This document shows positions 45,120-53,157 of a stretch of 64,000 nucleotides of DNA, in pieces. Each line of letters opens with the position of its first letter. Position 1 is the first letter of the stretch. The position numbers and the translations under genes were made by a program. Where the stretch lies: assembly GCF_005222845.1 (NCBI RefSeq), contig NZ_STFZ01000008.1, forward strand, positions 1-64,000, in the 5' to 3' direction. Under the pieces are notes generated by a model. That model made no database searches. It was not told where the DNA came from and saw only the letters and a list, made by a program, of their open reading frames with translations. This DNA is from Rhizobium sp. FY34 (GTDB lineage: Bacteria; Pseudomonadota; Alphaproteobacteria; Rhizobiales; Rhizobiaceae).

Positions 45120-46202
45120 TCAGAGCGGTCGTGCCGCCCAGCGATCGGTACCGGTATCGCGCAGATCGCGGATCGATGTCGTGCCGAGACGGTCCATTTC
45201 CGCCGAGAGACCCCGCAGGATGTCCACGGCAAGCCCCGGCCCGCCATAGACCATGGCAGAGTAGAGCTGCACGAGATCGGCACCGGCGCGGATCTTTTCC
45301 AAAGCCGTCTGCGCACTCGACACGCCGCCCACGCCGATGATCGGCAGAGCCGGACCGATGCGCCGGCGCATGCGGGCAAGGACCGCCGTTGACCGGTGAA
45401 ACAGCGGCTTGCCCGACAGTCCGCCCGCCTCATTGGCCTTTGCCTCGTTTTTCAACCCGGAGCGGGCGAGCGTCGTGTTGGAGATGATCAGGCCATCGAG
45501 CGGATGCGACAGAACTTCGGCGGCGATATCATCCATGCCCTCTTCGGTCAGATCCGGCGCGATCTTCAGGAAGACCGGCACCGTGCGGCCAATGCGCACC
45601 GCCTCTTCATCGCGCGCCAGAAGCACGGCCGACAGAAGCGCGGCAAGGCTTTCGCGCGCCTGCAGATCGCGCAGGCCCGGCGTGTTGGGCGAGGAAATAT
45701 TGACGGTGAAATAGCGTGCCAGAGCGGCAAAGCGGTGAATGCCCGCGACATAATCGCCGATGCGATCCTCGCTATCCTTGTTGGCACCGATATTGACGCC
45801 GACAATGCCTTTGGTCTTCAGCGCCGTCAGCCGCGTGAAGGCGGCCTCATGCCCCTCATTGTTGAAACCGAGGCGATTGATGACCGCCTCATCCTCCACC
45901 AGGCGGAAGATGCGCGGGCGCGGATTGCCGGCCTGCGGCTTTGGCGTCAGCGTGCCAACCTCGGTAAAGCCGAAGCCGAGATTGAGGATCGCCTCGGGCA
46001 CCTGGGCATTCTTGTCATAGCCGGCGGCAAGGCCGACCGGATTGGGGAAGACAAGGCCGGCAAGCGTGAGTTTCAGGCGCGGATCCGGCGGCACCCGGCA
46101 GGCGGGCACGAGGCCGGACCGCAGCGCGGCAATCGACAGGCCATGGGCGGCTTCCGCATCGAGCGTGAACAGCGCCGTGCGGGCGAGATCAAAGAGGGAC
46201 AT
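45120..46202 (-). CDS. pyrD: Dihydroorotate dehydrogenase (quinone), class 2
   Basis: A 360-residue FMN enzyme oxidising dihydroorotate to orotate in pyrimidine synthesis and passing electrons to membrane quinones. The class 2 N-terminal helix region precedes VGLAAGYDKNAQVPEAILNL. NRLGFNNEG, the catalytic Ser region VNISSPNTPGLRDLQ and VGGVSSAQTALEKIRAGADL are conserved. The start overlaps the stop of the DUF952 gene by one base. Confidence 0.96.
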   Translation of the reverse strand: MSLFDLARTALFTLDAEAAHGLSIAALRSGLVPACRVPPDPRLKLTLAGLVFPNPVGLAAGYDKNAQVPEAILNLGFGFTEVGTLTPKPQAGNPRPRIFRLVEDEAVINRLGFNNEGHEAAFTRLTALKTKGIVGVNIGANKDSEDRIGDYVAGIHRFAALARYFTVNISSPNTPGLRDLQARESLAALLSAVLLARDEEAVRIGRTVPVFLKIAPDLTEEGMDDIAAEVLSHPLDGLIISNTTLARSGLKNEAKANEAGGLSGKPLFHRSTAVLARMRRRIGPALPIIGVGGVSSAQTALEKIRAGADLVQLYSAMVYGGPGLAVDILRGLSAEMDRLGTTSIRDLRDTGTDRWAARPL

Positions 46203-46546
46203 CAGGCAAGCTCCGGAAAGACATGGTCGCCATCTGGCCCAAGCGGCAGCGGCGTTTCAGACACGACGGCCGACAGCGGCAGCGGTGCATACAGATGGGG
46301 AAAGAGATCACCGCCGCGCGAGGGCTCAAGCATGAGCTTATCGCCCAGCGCCTGCGCATCGACTGCGAGGAGCAGCAGACCCGCCTGGCCGGCGAAATGA
46401 CGGGCTGCGGTCTCACGAAGCTGGGCGGATGTCGAGAAATGGATGAAGCCATCGGCATGATCCACCGGGGCACCATCGAAAATGCCAGCCTTGCAGGCCT
46501 TGTGCCACAAATCCTGCGTGACGATCTTATATATGATGCTGGCCAT
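46202..46546 (-). CDS. DUF952 family protein
   Basis: A 114-residue protein of the DUF952 family (YKIVTQDLWHKACKAGIFDG, DGFIHFSTSAQLRETAARHF), conserved just upstream of pyrD in Rhizobiales. The fold resembles ADP-ribosyltransferase-like domains, but no activity is established. CAGGAG precedes ATG 46546; the longer frame to 46717 is unsupported. Co-translated with pyrD. Confidence 0.85.
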   Translation of the reverse strand: MASIIYKIVTQDLWHKACKAGIFDGAPVDHADGFIHFSTSAQLRETAARHFAGQAGLLLLAVDAQALGDKLMLEPSRGGDLFPHLYAPLPLSAVVSETPLPLGPDGDHVFPELA

Positions 46547-46659
46547 GACCGGCTCCTGTCGCAGTGGAGACCGGCAGGCTTTGCCGCAAACCGTGCTGCT
46601 TGTCCATGGGTACAAGCGCCAAGACGGGGGAACGGCTGCCCAATCAGGAGGATGTGACG

Positions 46660-47082
46660 ATGCGGATAGGATTATTTGCCTTTTACGTGATGCTTGCGGG
46701 CCTGCCTGCGCTCTCAACCCTGGCGCAACAGCCCGCCGAGGAACCCGGCGCCAATCGCTACCGCATGGAGCGCACCGAGCAGGGTTTCATCCGACTTGAC
46801 CAGCAGACCGGGGCCGTGAGCTATTGCCGCGAGGCGGCCGATGGTCTTTCTTGCCGTCTGGCCGCAGACGAGCGCGCAGCCTTTGAACAGGAACTCGACA
46901 TTCTCGCAAAACGTGTGGATGCACTGGAAAAGCGGCTGGACGCAGCGTCCACGCCGCAACGACTGCCGAGCGACGCGGAAGTGGAAAAAACCCTGTCGAT
47001 CATGGAGCGCTTCATGCGCCGCTTCATGGCCATCATCGGTGAAAGCGCACCGGAGACCGCACCGGCTCCCAACCGCACATGA
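46660..47082 (+). CDS. Exported coiled-coil protein of unknown function
   Basis: A 140-residue protein with a Sec signal peptide (GLFAFYVMLAGLPALSTLA, cleavage near residue 22). The mature part has a small domain with paired Cys (VSYCREAADGLSCRLAADE), a coiled coil (QELDILAKRVDALEKRLD) and a C-terminal helix (MERFMRRFMAIIG). AGGAGGA lies 8 nt before ATG 46660. Family not recognised; probably periplasmic. Confidence 0.75.
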   Translation: MRIGLFAFYVMLAGLPALSTLAQQPAEEPGANRYRMERTEQGFIRLDQQTGAVSYCREAADGLSCRLAADERAAFEQELDILAKRVDALEKRLDAASTPQRLPSDAEVEKTLSIMERFMRRFMAIIGESAPETAPAPNRT

Positions 47083-47202
47083 CCAGTCATACATGACCGC
47101 TTTGAAACTTAAGCTTGTCTCGGGGGCTTGTTTCAAGTCACAACCGGGTCTAATAATCAAAGGGTGAGGACGCAGGCTATGCTCTTGGGAGGGGGCGTGG
47201 AA

Positions 47203-47850
47203 ATGCAAACACTGAAAATCATCATCGCAGACGATCATCCCCTGTTTCGCGGCGCATTGCGCCAGGCGCTGAGTGATATTGCCCGGCAGCCGGACATTAT
47301 CGAAGCCGGGACTTTCGAAGCCGCCCGCCGCATGGCGGGCGACCACCCGGACGCAGACCTTTTGCTGCTTGACCTTGCCATGCCGGGTGTCAGCGGTTTT
47401 TCCGGCCTGATGTCGCTTCGGGCTGAATTTTGCAGCCTGCCGATCGTCATCGTCTCGGCCAGCGACGATGCGGCCACCGTGCGGCGGGCGCTGGAACTGG
47501 GAGCTTCCGGCTTCATCTCGAAATCATCCGGGCTCGACGATATCCGCACCGCCATCGAAACCGTTCTCAACGGCGGTCTCTGGGCACCCGAAGGGCTGGC
47601 GCGCGAGGCGGAGGAAGATCCGGCCGTGGTGGAGCTGAAGGAGCGGCTGAGAACGCTGACGCCACAGCAGAGCCGCGTTTTATCCATGTTGGCCGAAGGC
47701 CTGCTCAACAAGCAGATTGCCTATGAGCTTGGCGTTTCGGAAGCCACGATCAAGGCGCATGTCTCGGCCATTCTGATGAAGCTGAATGTCGATAGCCGCA
47801 CCCAGGCGGTGATCAAGCTCGGCAAGGTGAATATGGCGCTGGTCGCCTGA
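47203..47850 (+). CDS. LuxR/NarL-type response regulator
   Basis: A 215-residue regulator. The receiver domain has D10-D11, the phosphoacceptor D57 (LLLLDLAMPG) and a conserved Ser/Ala-Lys region (ASGFISKSSG). The LuxR-type HTH is LTPQQSRVLSMLAEGLLNKQ followed by ELGVSEATIKAHVSAILMKL. ATG 47203 is chosen for the GGGAGGGGG site 8 nt upstream. No sensor kinase adjoins it. Confidence 0.9.
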   Translation: MQTLKIIIADDHPLFRGALRQALSDIARQPDIIEAGTFEAARRMAGDHPDADLLLLDLAMPGVSGFSGLMSLRAEFCSLPIVIVSASDDAATVRRALELGASGFISKSSGLDDIRTAIETVLNGGLWAPEGLAREAEEDPAVVELKERLRTLTPQQSRVLSMLAEGLLNKQIAYELGVSEATIKAHVSAILMKLNVDSRTQAVIKLGKVNMALVA

Positions 47851-47860
47851 CATGCCTGCA

Positions 47861-47882
47861 GGAAAGGATTTTATTCCTTTCC
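47861..47882 (+). terminator. Hairpin after the response regulator gene
   Basis: GGAAAGGA (47861-47868) pairs with TCCTTTCC (47875-47882), 10 nt after the stop. Only a mixed pyrimidine tract follows (CTCTTT), so termination may be weak. Confidence 0.5.
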
Positions 47883-48076
47883 CTCTTTACTCAGGAACGC
47901 GGTTTCATTAAATCTTGAGGCATCGGGACGCGTGAGCGGCCCGATCCTGGCCATTGGCGGATGCAGACGCATCGTGCCGCACGGCCATGGATTCCGCCAT
48001 GATGAGCAGGTCTCGCCTTGCCACCCTCCCCTTCCTGATGGACCGGGTCGCCGCAGGCGCTGGAGCAAGAACGGTG

Positions 48077-48766
48077 ATGTTGTCGCATGATACGATCTGG
48101 ATGGCGATCGACACGCTGGCGGAACGCCATCAGATGACGGCGTCCGGCCTTGCGCGCCGGGCGGGGCTCGACCCGACATCCTTCAACAAATCCAAGCGGC
48201 TGGGGCCGGACGGGCGGCTGCGCTGGCCCTCGACGGAATCGATTGCCAAGGTGCTGGAGGCAACCGGCGCTTCGCTGGACCAGTTTGTCAGCTATGTGCC
48301 GCAGGAAACCCATGAGAGCGAGCTTCTGGACGCACCGCGCCACGGCCTGCCGGACGGCGCCTTTCCGCCGCAAACGGGCGCCATTCCACTTTTAGGCTTT
48401 GCGCAGGCCGGCGCCGGCGGCTTTTTCGATGATGGCGGCTTTCCAGCCGGCCAGGGCTGGGATGTGGTGGATTTTCCCGTCTCGGCCTCGCGCAAGGCCG
48501 GTGTCTATGCGCTTGAAGTGCAGGGCGATTCCATGCTGCCGCTTTACCGCGACGGCGACCGGTTGATCGTCGAGCCCGGCGCGCAGGTGCGCCGCGGCGA
48601 CCGGGTGGTGGTGAAAACCCGCGAGGGCGAGGTCATGGCCAAGATTCTTTTGCGCCAGAGCGTGCGGTCCATCGAACTGACATCGCTCAACCCCGCCCAT
48701 GCCAACCGCGTGTTCGATATGGCCGAGGTGGAGTGGATGGCACGCATCATCTGGGCAAGCCAGTAA
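48077..48766 (+). CDS. XRE-type repressor with S24 (LexA-like) peptidase domain
   Basis: A 229-residue protein with an N-terminal helix-turn-helix (QMTASGLARRAGLDPTSFNK) and a C-terminal S24 domain with a Ser-Lys dyad: Ser in VQGDSMLPLYRDGDRLIVE and Lys in RRGDRVVVKTREGEVMAKIL. Relatives include phage CI/C2-type repressors and chromosomal stress regulators that may self-cleave. No prophage genes lie nearby, so this is probably a resident regulator. Start ATG 48077; the upstream frame to 47954 is not supported. Confidence 0.85.
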   Translation: MLSHDTIWMAIDTLAERHQMTASGLARRAGLDPTSFNKSKRLGPDGRLRWPSTESIAKVLEATGASLDQFVSYVPQETHESELLDAPRHGLPDGAFPPQTGAIPLLGFAQAGAGGFFDDGGFPAGQGWDVVDFPVSASRKAGVYALEVQGDSMLPLYRDGDRLIVEPGAQVRRGDRVVVKTREGEVMAKILLRQSVRSIELTSLNPAHANRVFDMAEVEWMARIIWASQ

Positions 48767-48806
48767 CCGGGGCCATGCCCACACATTTTTCAGGGCCAAC
48801 TCTTTT

Positions 48807-49700
48807 TCAGTAAAAGCCGTTGGGGAAATAGCGCAGATAGATGTCCTGCAACCTGCCCTTGCGGATCAGCTGGTTGAGCGCATAATCCATGGCAGCGGGC
48901 AGAAGGCCACTCTCCTTGCGTGTCATGATCGTCAGTCCTTCGCCGAGGAAGCGCTGCGACAAATAGGGGCCATCAAAAAGGCGGCAACAGGCTTCAGAAT
49001 CGGCACTGGCCACCCAGAAGGGCAGCCGCAAGGCATCGGAAAATACAGCATCCACCTCGCCCTGTTTCAGGGCCGAAAGCATGCTCTCCTGGCTGTCATA
49101 GGCCACGCGCCTAAGCGCGGGGAAGAAGGCTGCAAGCATCTGATCATGCGCCGTGCCGGCCAGCACGCCGACCGGGCGGGTGGCAAGCGCTTCTGCGGCC
49201 TTGCCCGAGATATCCAGGGTGCGACGCACGGCAAAACGCGCCGGAATGCTGAGATAGGGCCTTGAAAAGGCAAAGTTTTCGCGAAGCGGCGCCGTGACTG
49301 CGATACCGGCCACGGCCGCCTCACCCGTTCCCTCCAACAGGGCCTTTTCGATATCGGCAAAGGGCATGGCCTGGATCTGGCATTTCGGCTCGATGGCAAG
49401 TTCCGCGCAGATTTCCCGCACCAGATCGACATGGAAGCCGGACAGCCGGCCGGTCTGATCGACAAAGCTGAAGGGCGGAAAATCGACCGTTGTCAGCACC
49501 CGCAGACGCGCCAGGTTCTGGAGGTCAGGCCTTGCCAGGCGCTCGCCCGGATCCATCAGCAGCGGCATGTCAGACGGCGTCTGGCCCAGTGCTTTCAAGG
49601 GAAAAAACCCAACCCAGGCAAGAAATATCAGAGCGAATGCACGGAACTCTGAGTGATCCTTACAATTTGATTGTTTAACCATGGCGTGTATGCCTATCAT
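48807..49700 (-). CDS. Periplasmic amino-acid-type solute-binding protein
   Basis: A 297-residue member of the family 3 (PBPb) binding proteins. A membrane-targeting N-terminus (FALIFLAWVGFFPLKALG) is followed by VLTTVDFPPFSFVDQTGRLS and FHVDLVREICAELAI, the canonical start of the domain, and SGKAAEALATRPVGVLAGTA further on. No permease or ATPase genes adjoin it, so it is an orphan binding protein. Starts at 49700 or 49682 are possible; the first overlaps the divergent glycosyltransferase start. Confidence 0.83.
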   Translation of the reverse strand: MIGIHAMVKQSNCKDHSEFRAFALIFLAWVGFFPLKALGQTPSDMPLLMDPGERLARPDLQNLARLRVLTTVDFPPFSFVDQTGRLSGFHVDLVREICAELAIEPKCQIQAMPFADIEKALLEGTGEAAVAGIAVTAPLRENFAFSRPYLSIPARFAVRRTLDISGKAAEALATRPVGVLAGTAHDQMLAAFFPALRRVAYDSQESMLSALKQGEVDAVFSDALRLPFWVASADSEACCRLFDGPYLSQRFLGEGLTIMTRKESGLLPAAMDYALNQLIRKGRLQDIYLRYFPNGFY

Positions 49701-51671
49701 GCGCTCGGGGTCAGGTTGGGGGCAGCCTGCGCAACGTGGTGTACCAGCTTGACGGATTTAGGGGAATATCCGCCGACAGATGCCATCCCAGGCCTGGGGA
49801 GGCGCAACAGCAAGGATGAGGCACCGGAAAAGCCGGTGCCGGACGACACGGCCCATGCAACAGAGATCGCGGCCCTGCGGGCGCTTGGCCTGTCAAAGCC
49901 ATTGCTGGCATGGCTTTGCACCAGGGCGCACCGCAACGGCACGACTATTGAAACGGAACTGCTGGCAAGCGGCCGCGTGCGCGAGGAGGCCTATTTCGGT
50001 GCACTCGCCAGGGCCTTTCGATTGCCCTTTGTCGCCAGGATCGACCCCGCGGCAGTGCAGGACCTGGAGGGGCTGGACATCCAGTTGCAACGCCCGACGC
50101 AGATCCGCCTCAACCACAAGGCGCGGGCGCCGCAGGTGGCCATCGTACCGGAAGCCGCACGGCTGGCGGAATTTTCAGCACTTCTGATGCGGCTGCCGGA
50201 TCTTGGCCGCGGACTTGTGATCACCACGCCCGGCGCCATTCGCCGCGCGGTCTGGGCAGCCGGCGCGAGGCGGCGCGTGCGCCACACGGTATCGGAACTT
50301 TTCGACAACCAGCCGCAGCATTCGGCGCGCATCGTGGCCACGGGGCGCCAGGGCATGATCAGCGGCATGCTCCTGACGCTGCTGGCGGCGGCGATTTTCT
50401 GGGTACCGGGCGCGCTGCTGCCGCTGATGCATGCGGTGATCTCGCTGCTCTATCTCTCCTCGCTTGTCCTGCGTATCCTGGCCGTCATCCTGCACAAGGT
50501 GCGCAAGCCAAAGCCGGTGCCACCACCAGAGGCACCGCTCGCCTGCTATACGGTGATGGTGGCGCTCTACCGCGAGGCAAACATGGCACCTCAGCTGACT
50601 GAGAGCCTGATGCGGCTGGATTGGCCACGCTCAAGGCTGGATATCAAGCTGGTCTGCGAAGCGGATGACCGTGAGACGATCGAGGCTTTCCAGGCGCTGA
50701 ACCTGCCACCCCATTTCGAGATCGTCGAAGTGCCGCCCTATCATCCGCGCACCAAGCCCAAGGCACTCTCCTATGCACTGCCGGCGGCGCGCGGCGACTA
50801 TCTCGCCGTCTATGACGCGGAAGACCGCCCGCATCCGCAACAGTTGATGGAGGCCTGCCAGCGCTTTCGCCAATGCGGTCCGGATGTGGCCTGCCTGCAG
50901 GCGCCGCTGGTGATTGCCAATATGCAGGAAAGCCATGTCAGCACACTGTTTGCGGTGGAATATGCCGCCCTGTTTCGCGGCCTTCTGCCCATGCTATCGC
51001 GCTACCGGATGCCCATGCCACTGGGTGGCACATCCAATCATTTTCGCACCGATGTGCTGCGCAAAGTGGGTGGTTGGGACCCGTATAACGTAACGGAGGA
51101 TGCCGATCTTGGCCTGCGTCTCTACCGCCTCGGCTACCGATCCGAAACGCTGCGTTGCCAGACGCTGGAAGATGCCCCTGTCTCGATGAAGGTCTGGACC
51201 GACCAGCGCCGCCGCTGGTTCAAGGGCTGGCTGCAGACCTGGCTGGTGATGACCCGCCATCCGCTGACGACCATGCGGCAAATGGGGCTGAGGGCCACGC
51301 TCGTCTTTCACCTGCTGATCGGCGGCATGCTGATCTCAGCGCTCGGTCATCCGCTGATCCTGCTGTTTTTCGGCTCCACGCTGCTGACGCTGGCAACGAC
51401 GCCCGTGGCCACAATCCCGCTTTTAAAGCTTTCTCTGTTTGCCATCGATACGGTGAATGTGTTTGGCAGCTATGCGACGTTTCTGGCACTCGGGATCGGC
51501 TCGATGATCGAGCGCGAGAAACGCATGGTGGGCTGGCGCTGGATCGGTGTGCCGCTGCACTGGTTCATGAGTTCCTATGCCGCCTGGCGGGCGCTCAACG
51601 AATTGCGCACGAACCCGTTTTTCTGGAAAAAGACACCGCACAACCCGAGCCCGCCCAAGAAGGAACAGTGA
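49671..51671 (+). CDS. Family 2 glycosyltransferase with N-terminal MshEN/GspE-N-like domain
   Basis: A 666-residue membrane glycosyltransferase. Residues 65-200 resemble the MshEN/GspE N-terminal fold (GTTIETELLASGRVREEAYF, GALARAFRLPFV). Two membrane segments near 225-275 precede the GT-A catalytic domain: VCEADD, YDAEDRP, VTEDADLGLRLYRLGY and the Q(R/Q)xRW motif DQRRRWFKGWL. Further membrane segments follow. The layout is that of cellulose-synthase-like processive enzymes, so an exported polysaccharide is likely; the product is unknown. The start overlaps the divergent gene and a later start is possible. Confidence 0.85.
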   Translation: MFNHGVYAYHALGVRLGAACATWCTSLTDLGEYPPTDAIPGLGRRNSKDEAPEKPVPDDTAHATEIAALRALGLSKPLLAWLCTRAHRNGTTIETELLASGRVREEAYFGALARAFRLPFVARIDPAAVQDLEGLDIQLQRPTQIRLNHKARAPQVAIVPEAARLAEFSALLMRLPDLGRGLVITTPGAIRRAVWAAGARRRVRHTVSELFDNQPQHSARIVATGRQGMISGMLLTLLAAAIFWVPGALLPLMHAVISLLYLSSLVLRILAVILHKVRKPKPVPPPEAPLACYTVMVALYREANMAPQLTESLMRLDWPRSRLDIKLVCEADDRETIEAFQALNLPPHFEIVEVPPYHPRTKPKALSYALPAARGDYLAVYDAEDRPHPQQLMEACQRFRQCGPDVACLQAPLVIANMQESHVSTLFAVEYAALFRGLLPMLSRYRMPMPLGGTSNHFRTDVLRKVGGWDPYNVTEDADLGLRLYRLGYRSETLRCQTLEDAPVSMKVWTDQRRRWFKGWLQTWLVMTRHPLTTMRQMGLRATLVFHLLIGGMLISALGHPLILLFFGSTLLTLATTPVATIPLLKLSLFAIDTVNVFGSYATFLALGIGSMIEREKRMVGWRWIGVPLHWFMSSYAAWRALNELRTNPFFWKKTPHNPSPPKKEQ

Positions 51672-51680
51672 GCGGAGAGA

Positions 51681-51754
51681 TGGAGCGGGTGAAGGGAATC
51701 GAACCCTCGTATTCAGCTTGGGAAGCTGCTGCTCTACCATTGAGCTACACCCGC
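51681..51754 (-). tRNA. tRNA-Gly (anticodon CCC)
   Basis: The minus strand gives a full cloverleaf: acceptor GCGGGTG/CACCCGC, D stem GCTC/GAGC, anticodon loop TTCCCAA, T arm GAGGGTTCGATTCCCTT and an encoded CCA. The anticodon CCC reads GGG glycine codons. The top anticodon-stem pair is a G-A mismatch. It lies 10 nt after the glycosyltransferase stop on the opposite strand. Confidence 0.95.
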
Positions 51755-51868
51755 ATCTGACCTGGAGAGGTAGCACCAAGACGCAGGCGCGTTCAAGCAA
51801 AAATCGCAAATACGGCGGTGAAGTCCGCGCATCTTCACAAGCGAACTACCGGGTTGATGCGCCCTGTT

Positions 51869-52960
51869 TCAACGGAAATGCTTGGACAGTTTCAGGCCCT
51901 GCGCCTGGTAATTGGAGCCGAGGCCCGAGCCATAAAGACCCTGCGGGCGCTCCAGCATATGTTCATAGACGAGGCGACCGACGATCTGCCCATGTTCGAG
52001 AATGAAGGGCACTTCATGGCTGCGCACTTCCAGCACCGCCCGGCTGCCGGAGCCGCCGGCCGGCGCATGGCCGAAGCCCGGATCGAAGAAACCGGCATAA
52101 TGCACGCGAAACTCGCCGACCAGCGGATCATAGGGCGTCATTTCGGCGGCATAGAGCGGTGGCACATGCACGGCCTCGCGCGAGACCAGAATGTAGAACT
52201 CGTCCGGATCAAGGATCAGTTCGTCGCGGCCACGGCTATAGAGCGGCTCCCAGAAATCCAGAACATCCAGCGCGCCCTTGCGATCCACATCAACGACCGA
52301 GGTATGGTGCTTGCCGCGATAGCCGATCAACCCATCCGGGCCGGTGCCCTTCAGGTCGATCGACATGGCAATGCCGGCGCCCGACACATTCGGCGTTTCG
52401 CTGGCGACCAGCGTATCAGTCGCATGCAGGGCCATAACCTCGGTTTCCGACAGAAGCGCGTGACCGGTGCGAAAGCGGATCTGCGACAGGCGCGAGCCAC
52501 GCCGCACGATGACCGGGAAGGTGCGCGGCGAAATTTCCAGATAGAGCGGTCCCTTGTAGCCGGCCGGGATCTTGTCGAATTCCTGCGCCCGATCCACCAT
52601 GACGCGGGTGAAGATATCGAGACGCCCGGTCGAGCTTTTCGGATTGCTGGAGGCTGACAGATCGGCCGACAGATCCAGGCTTTCCATCAGCGGCACGATA
52701 TAGACGCAGCCGGTTTCCAGCACGGCTCCGTTTTCAAGATCGATCTCGTGCAGGGTCAGCCGTTCAAGCTTGTCGGCCACCGTATGGCCGGGGCCGGGCA
52801 TGAAGCTGGCGCGCACACGCAGAGCCTTGGAACCGAGCCTCAGATCAAGGCTTGCCGGCTGGATCTGGTCCGTATCGAGCGCGGCTTCGCTCTTCAACCG
52901 GCCCTCCTGGAAGAGTTCGCCGATGGCACGATCTGCCAGAATGCCCGCATTGCGTTTCAT
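51869..52960 (-). CDS. dcd: 2'-deoxycytidine 5'-triphosphate deaminase
   Basis: A 363-residue enzyme converting dCTP to dUTP for thymidylate synthesis. It is the long alphaproteobacterial form, which appears to hold two Dcd/dUTPase-like units (first: DQIQPASLDLRLGSKALR and SSNPKSSTGRLDIFTRVM; second: LGSNYQAQGLKLSKHFR and neighbours). ATG 52960 has AAGGA upstream; the frame opening at 53182 runs into the riboswitch of the divergent metZ. Full length. Confidence 0.9.
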   Translation of the reverse strand: MKRNAGILADRAIGELFQEGRLKSEAALDTDQIQPASLDLRLGSKALRVRASFMPGPGHTVADKLERLTLHEIDLENGAVLETGCVYIVPLMESLDLSADLSASSNPKSSTGRLDIFTRVMVDRAQEFDKIPAGYKGPLYLEISPRTFPVIVRRGSRLSQIRFRTGHALLSETEVMALHATDTLVASETPNVSGAGIAMSIDLKGTGPDGLIGYRGKHHTSVVDVDRKGALDVLDFWEPLYSRGRDELILDPDEFYILVSREAVHVPPLYAAEMTPYDPLVGEFRVHYAGFFDPGFGHAPAGGSGSRAVLEVRSHEVPFILEHGQIVGRLVYEHMLERPQGLYGSGLGSNYQAQGLKLSKHFR

Positions 52961-53056
52961 GTGAACCCGTCCTTTATTGCGGCGACAAAAGCAAAAGCAG
53001 GGAATTGACGCAAGCACTGCTTGGGCGTATGCCTCGCTTATCCCGTGGTGATTTGG

Positions 53057-53100
53057 CCGGTCGGCTTGCAGCCACGTTAAATAAGTGGCTAAAAAGACCG
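53057..53100 (+). promoter_or_regulatory. SAM-II (SAM_alpha) riboswitch aptamer
   Basis: Outer stem GGTC (53059-53062) with GACC (53096-53099), inner stem GCCAC (53071-53075) with GTGGC (53085-53089), the conserved GTTAAATAA between them and the A-rich TAAAAAG before the closing strand. This is the SAM-II pattern found before met genes of Rhizobiales. SAM binding should lower metZ expression. Confidence 0.92.
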
Positions 53101-53106
53101 GGTGCG

Positions 53107-53137
53107 AAACCGGTCTGCTTTTGCGACCGGTTTTTTT
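53107..53137 (+). terminator. Riboswitch-controlled intrinsic terminator before metZ
   Basis: AAACCGGTC (53107-53115) pairs with GACCGGTTT (53125-53133), followed by a run of T to 53137. The competing stem GACCGG (53096-53101) with CCGGTC (53110-53115) uses the aptamer's closing strand, so SAM-free RNA can form an antiterminator. This suggests transcriptional attenuation. Confidence 0.88.
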
Positions 53138-53157
53138 GTTACGAAGTGGTGACACGC

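Noticed and set aside
48077..48766. S24-type repressor as a sign of a prophage
   Set aside because: No phage structural, integrase or lysis genes lie within 10 kb on either side; the neighbours are ordinary chromosomal genes.
49671..51671. Cellulose synthase catalytic subunit BcsA
   Set aside because: The GT2 motifs fit, but there is no PilZ domain and no bcsB/bcsC partner nearby, so a specific bcsA call is not supported.
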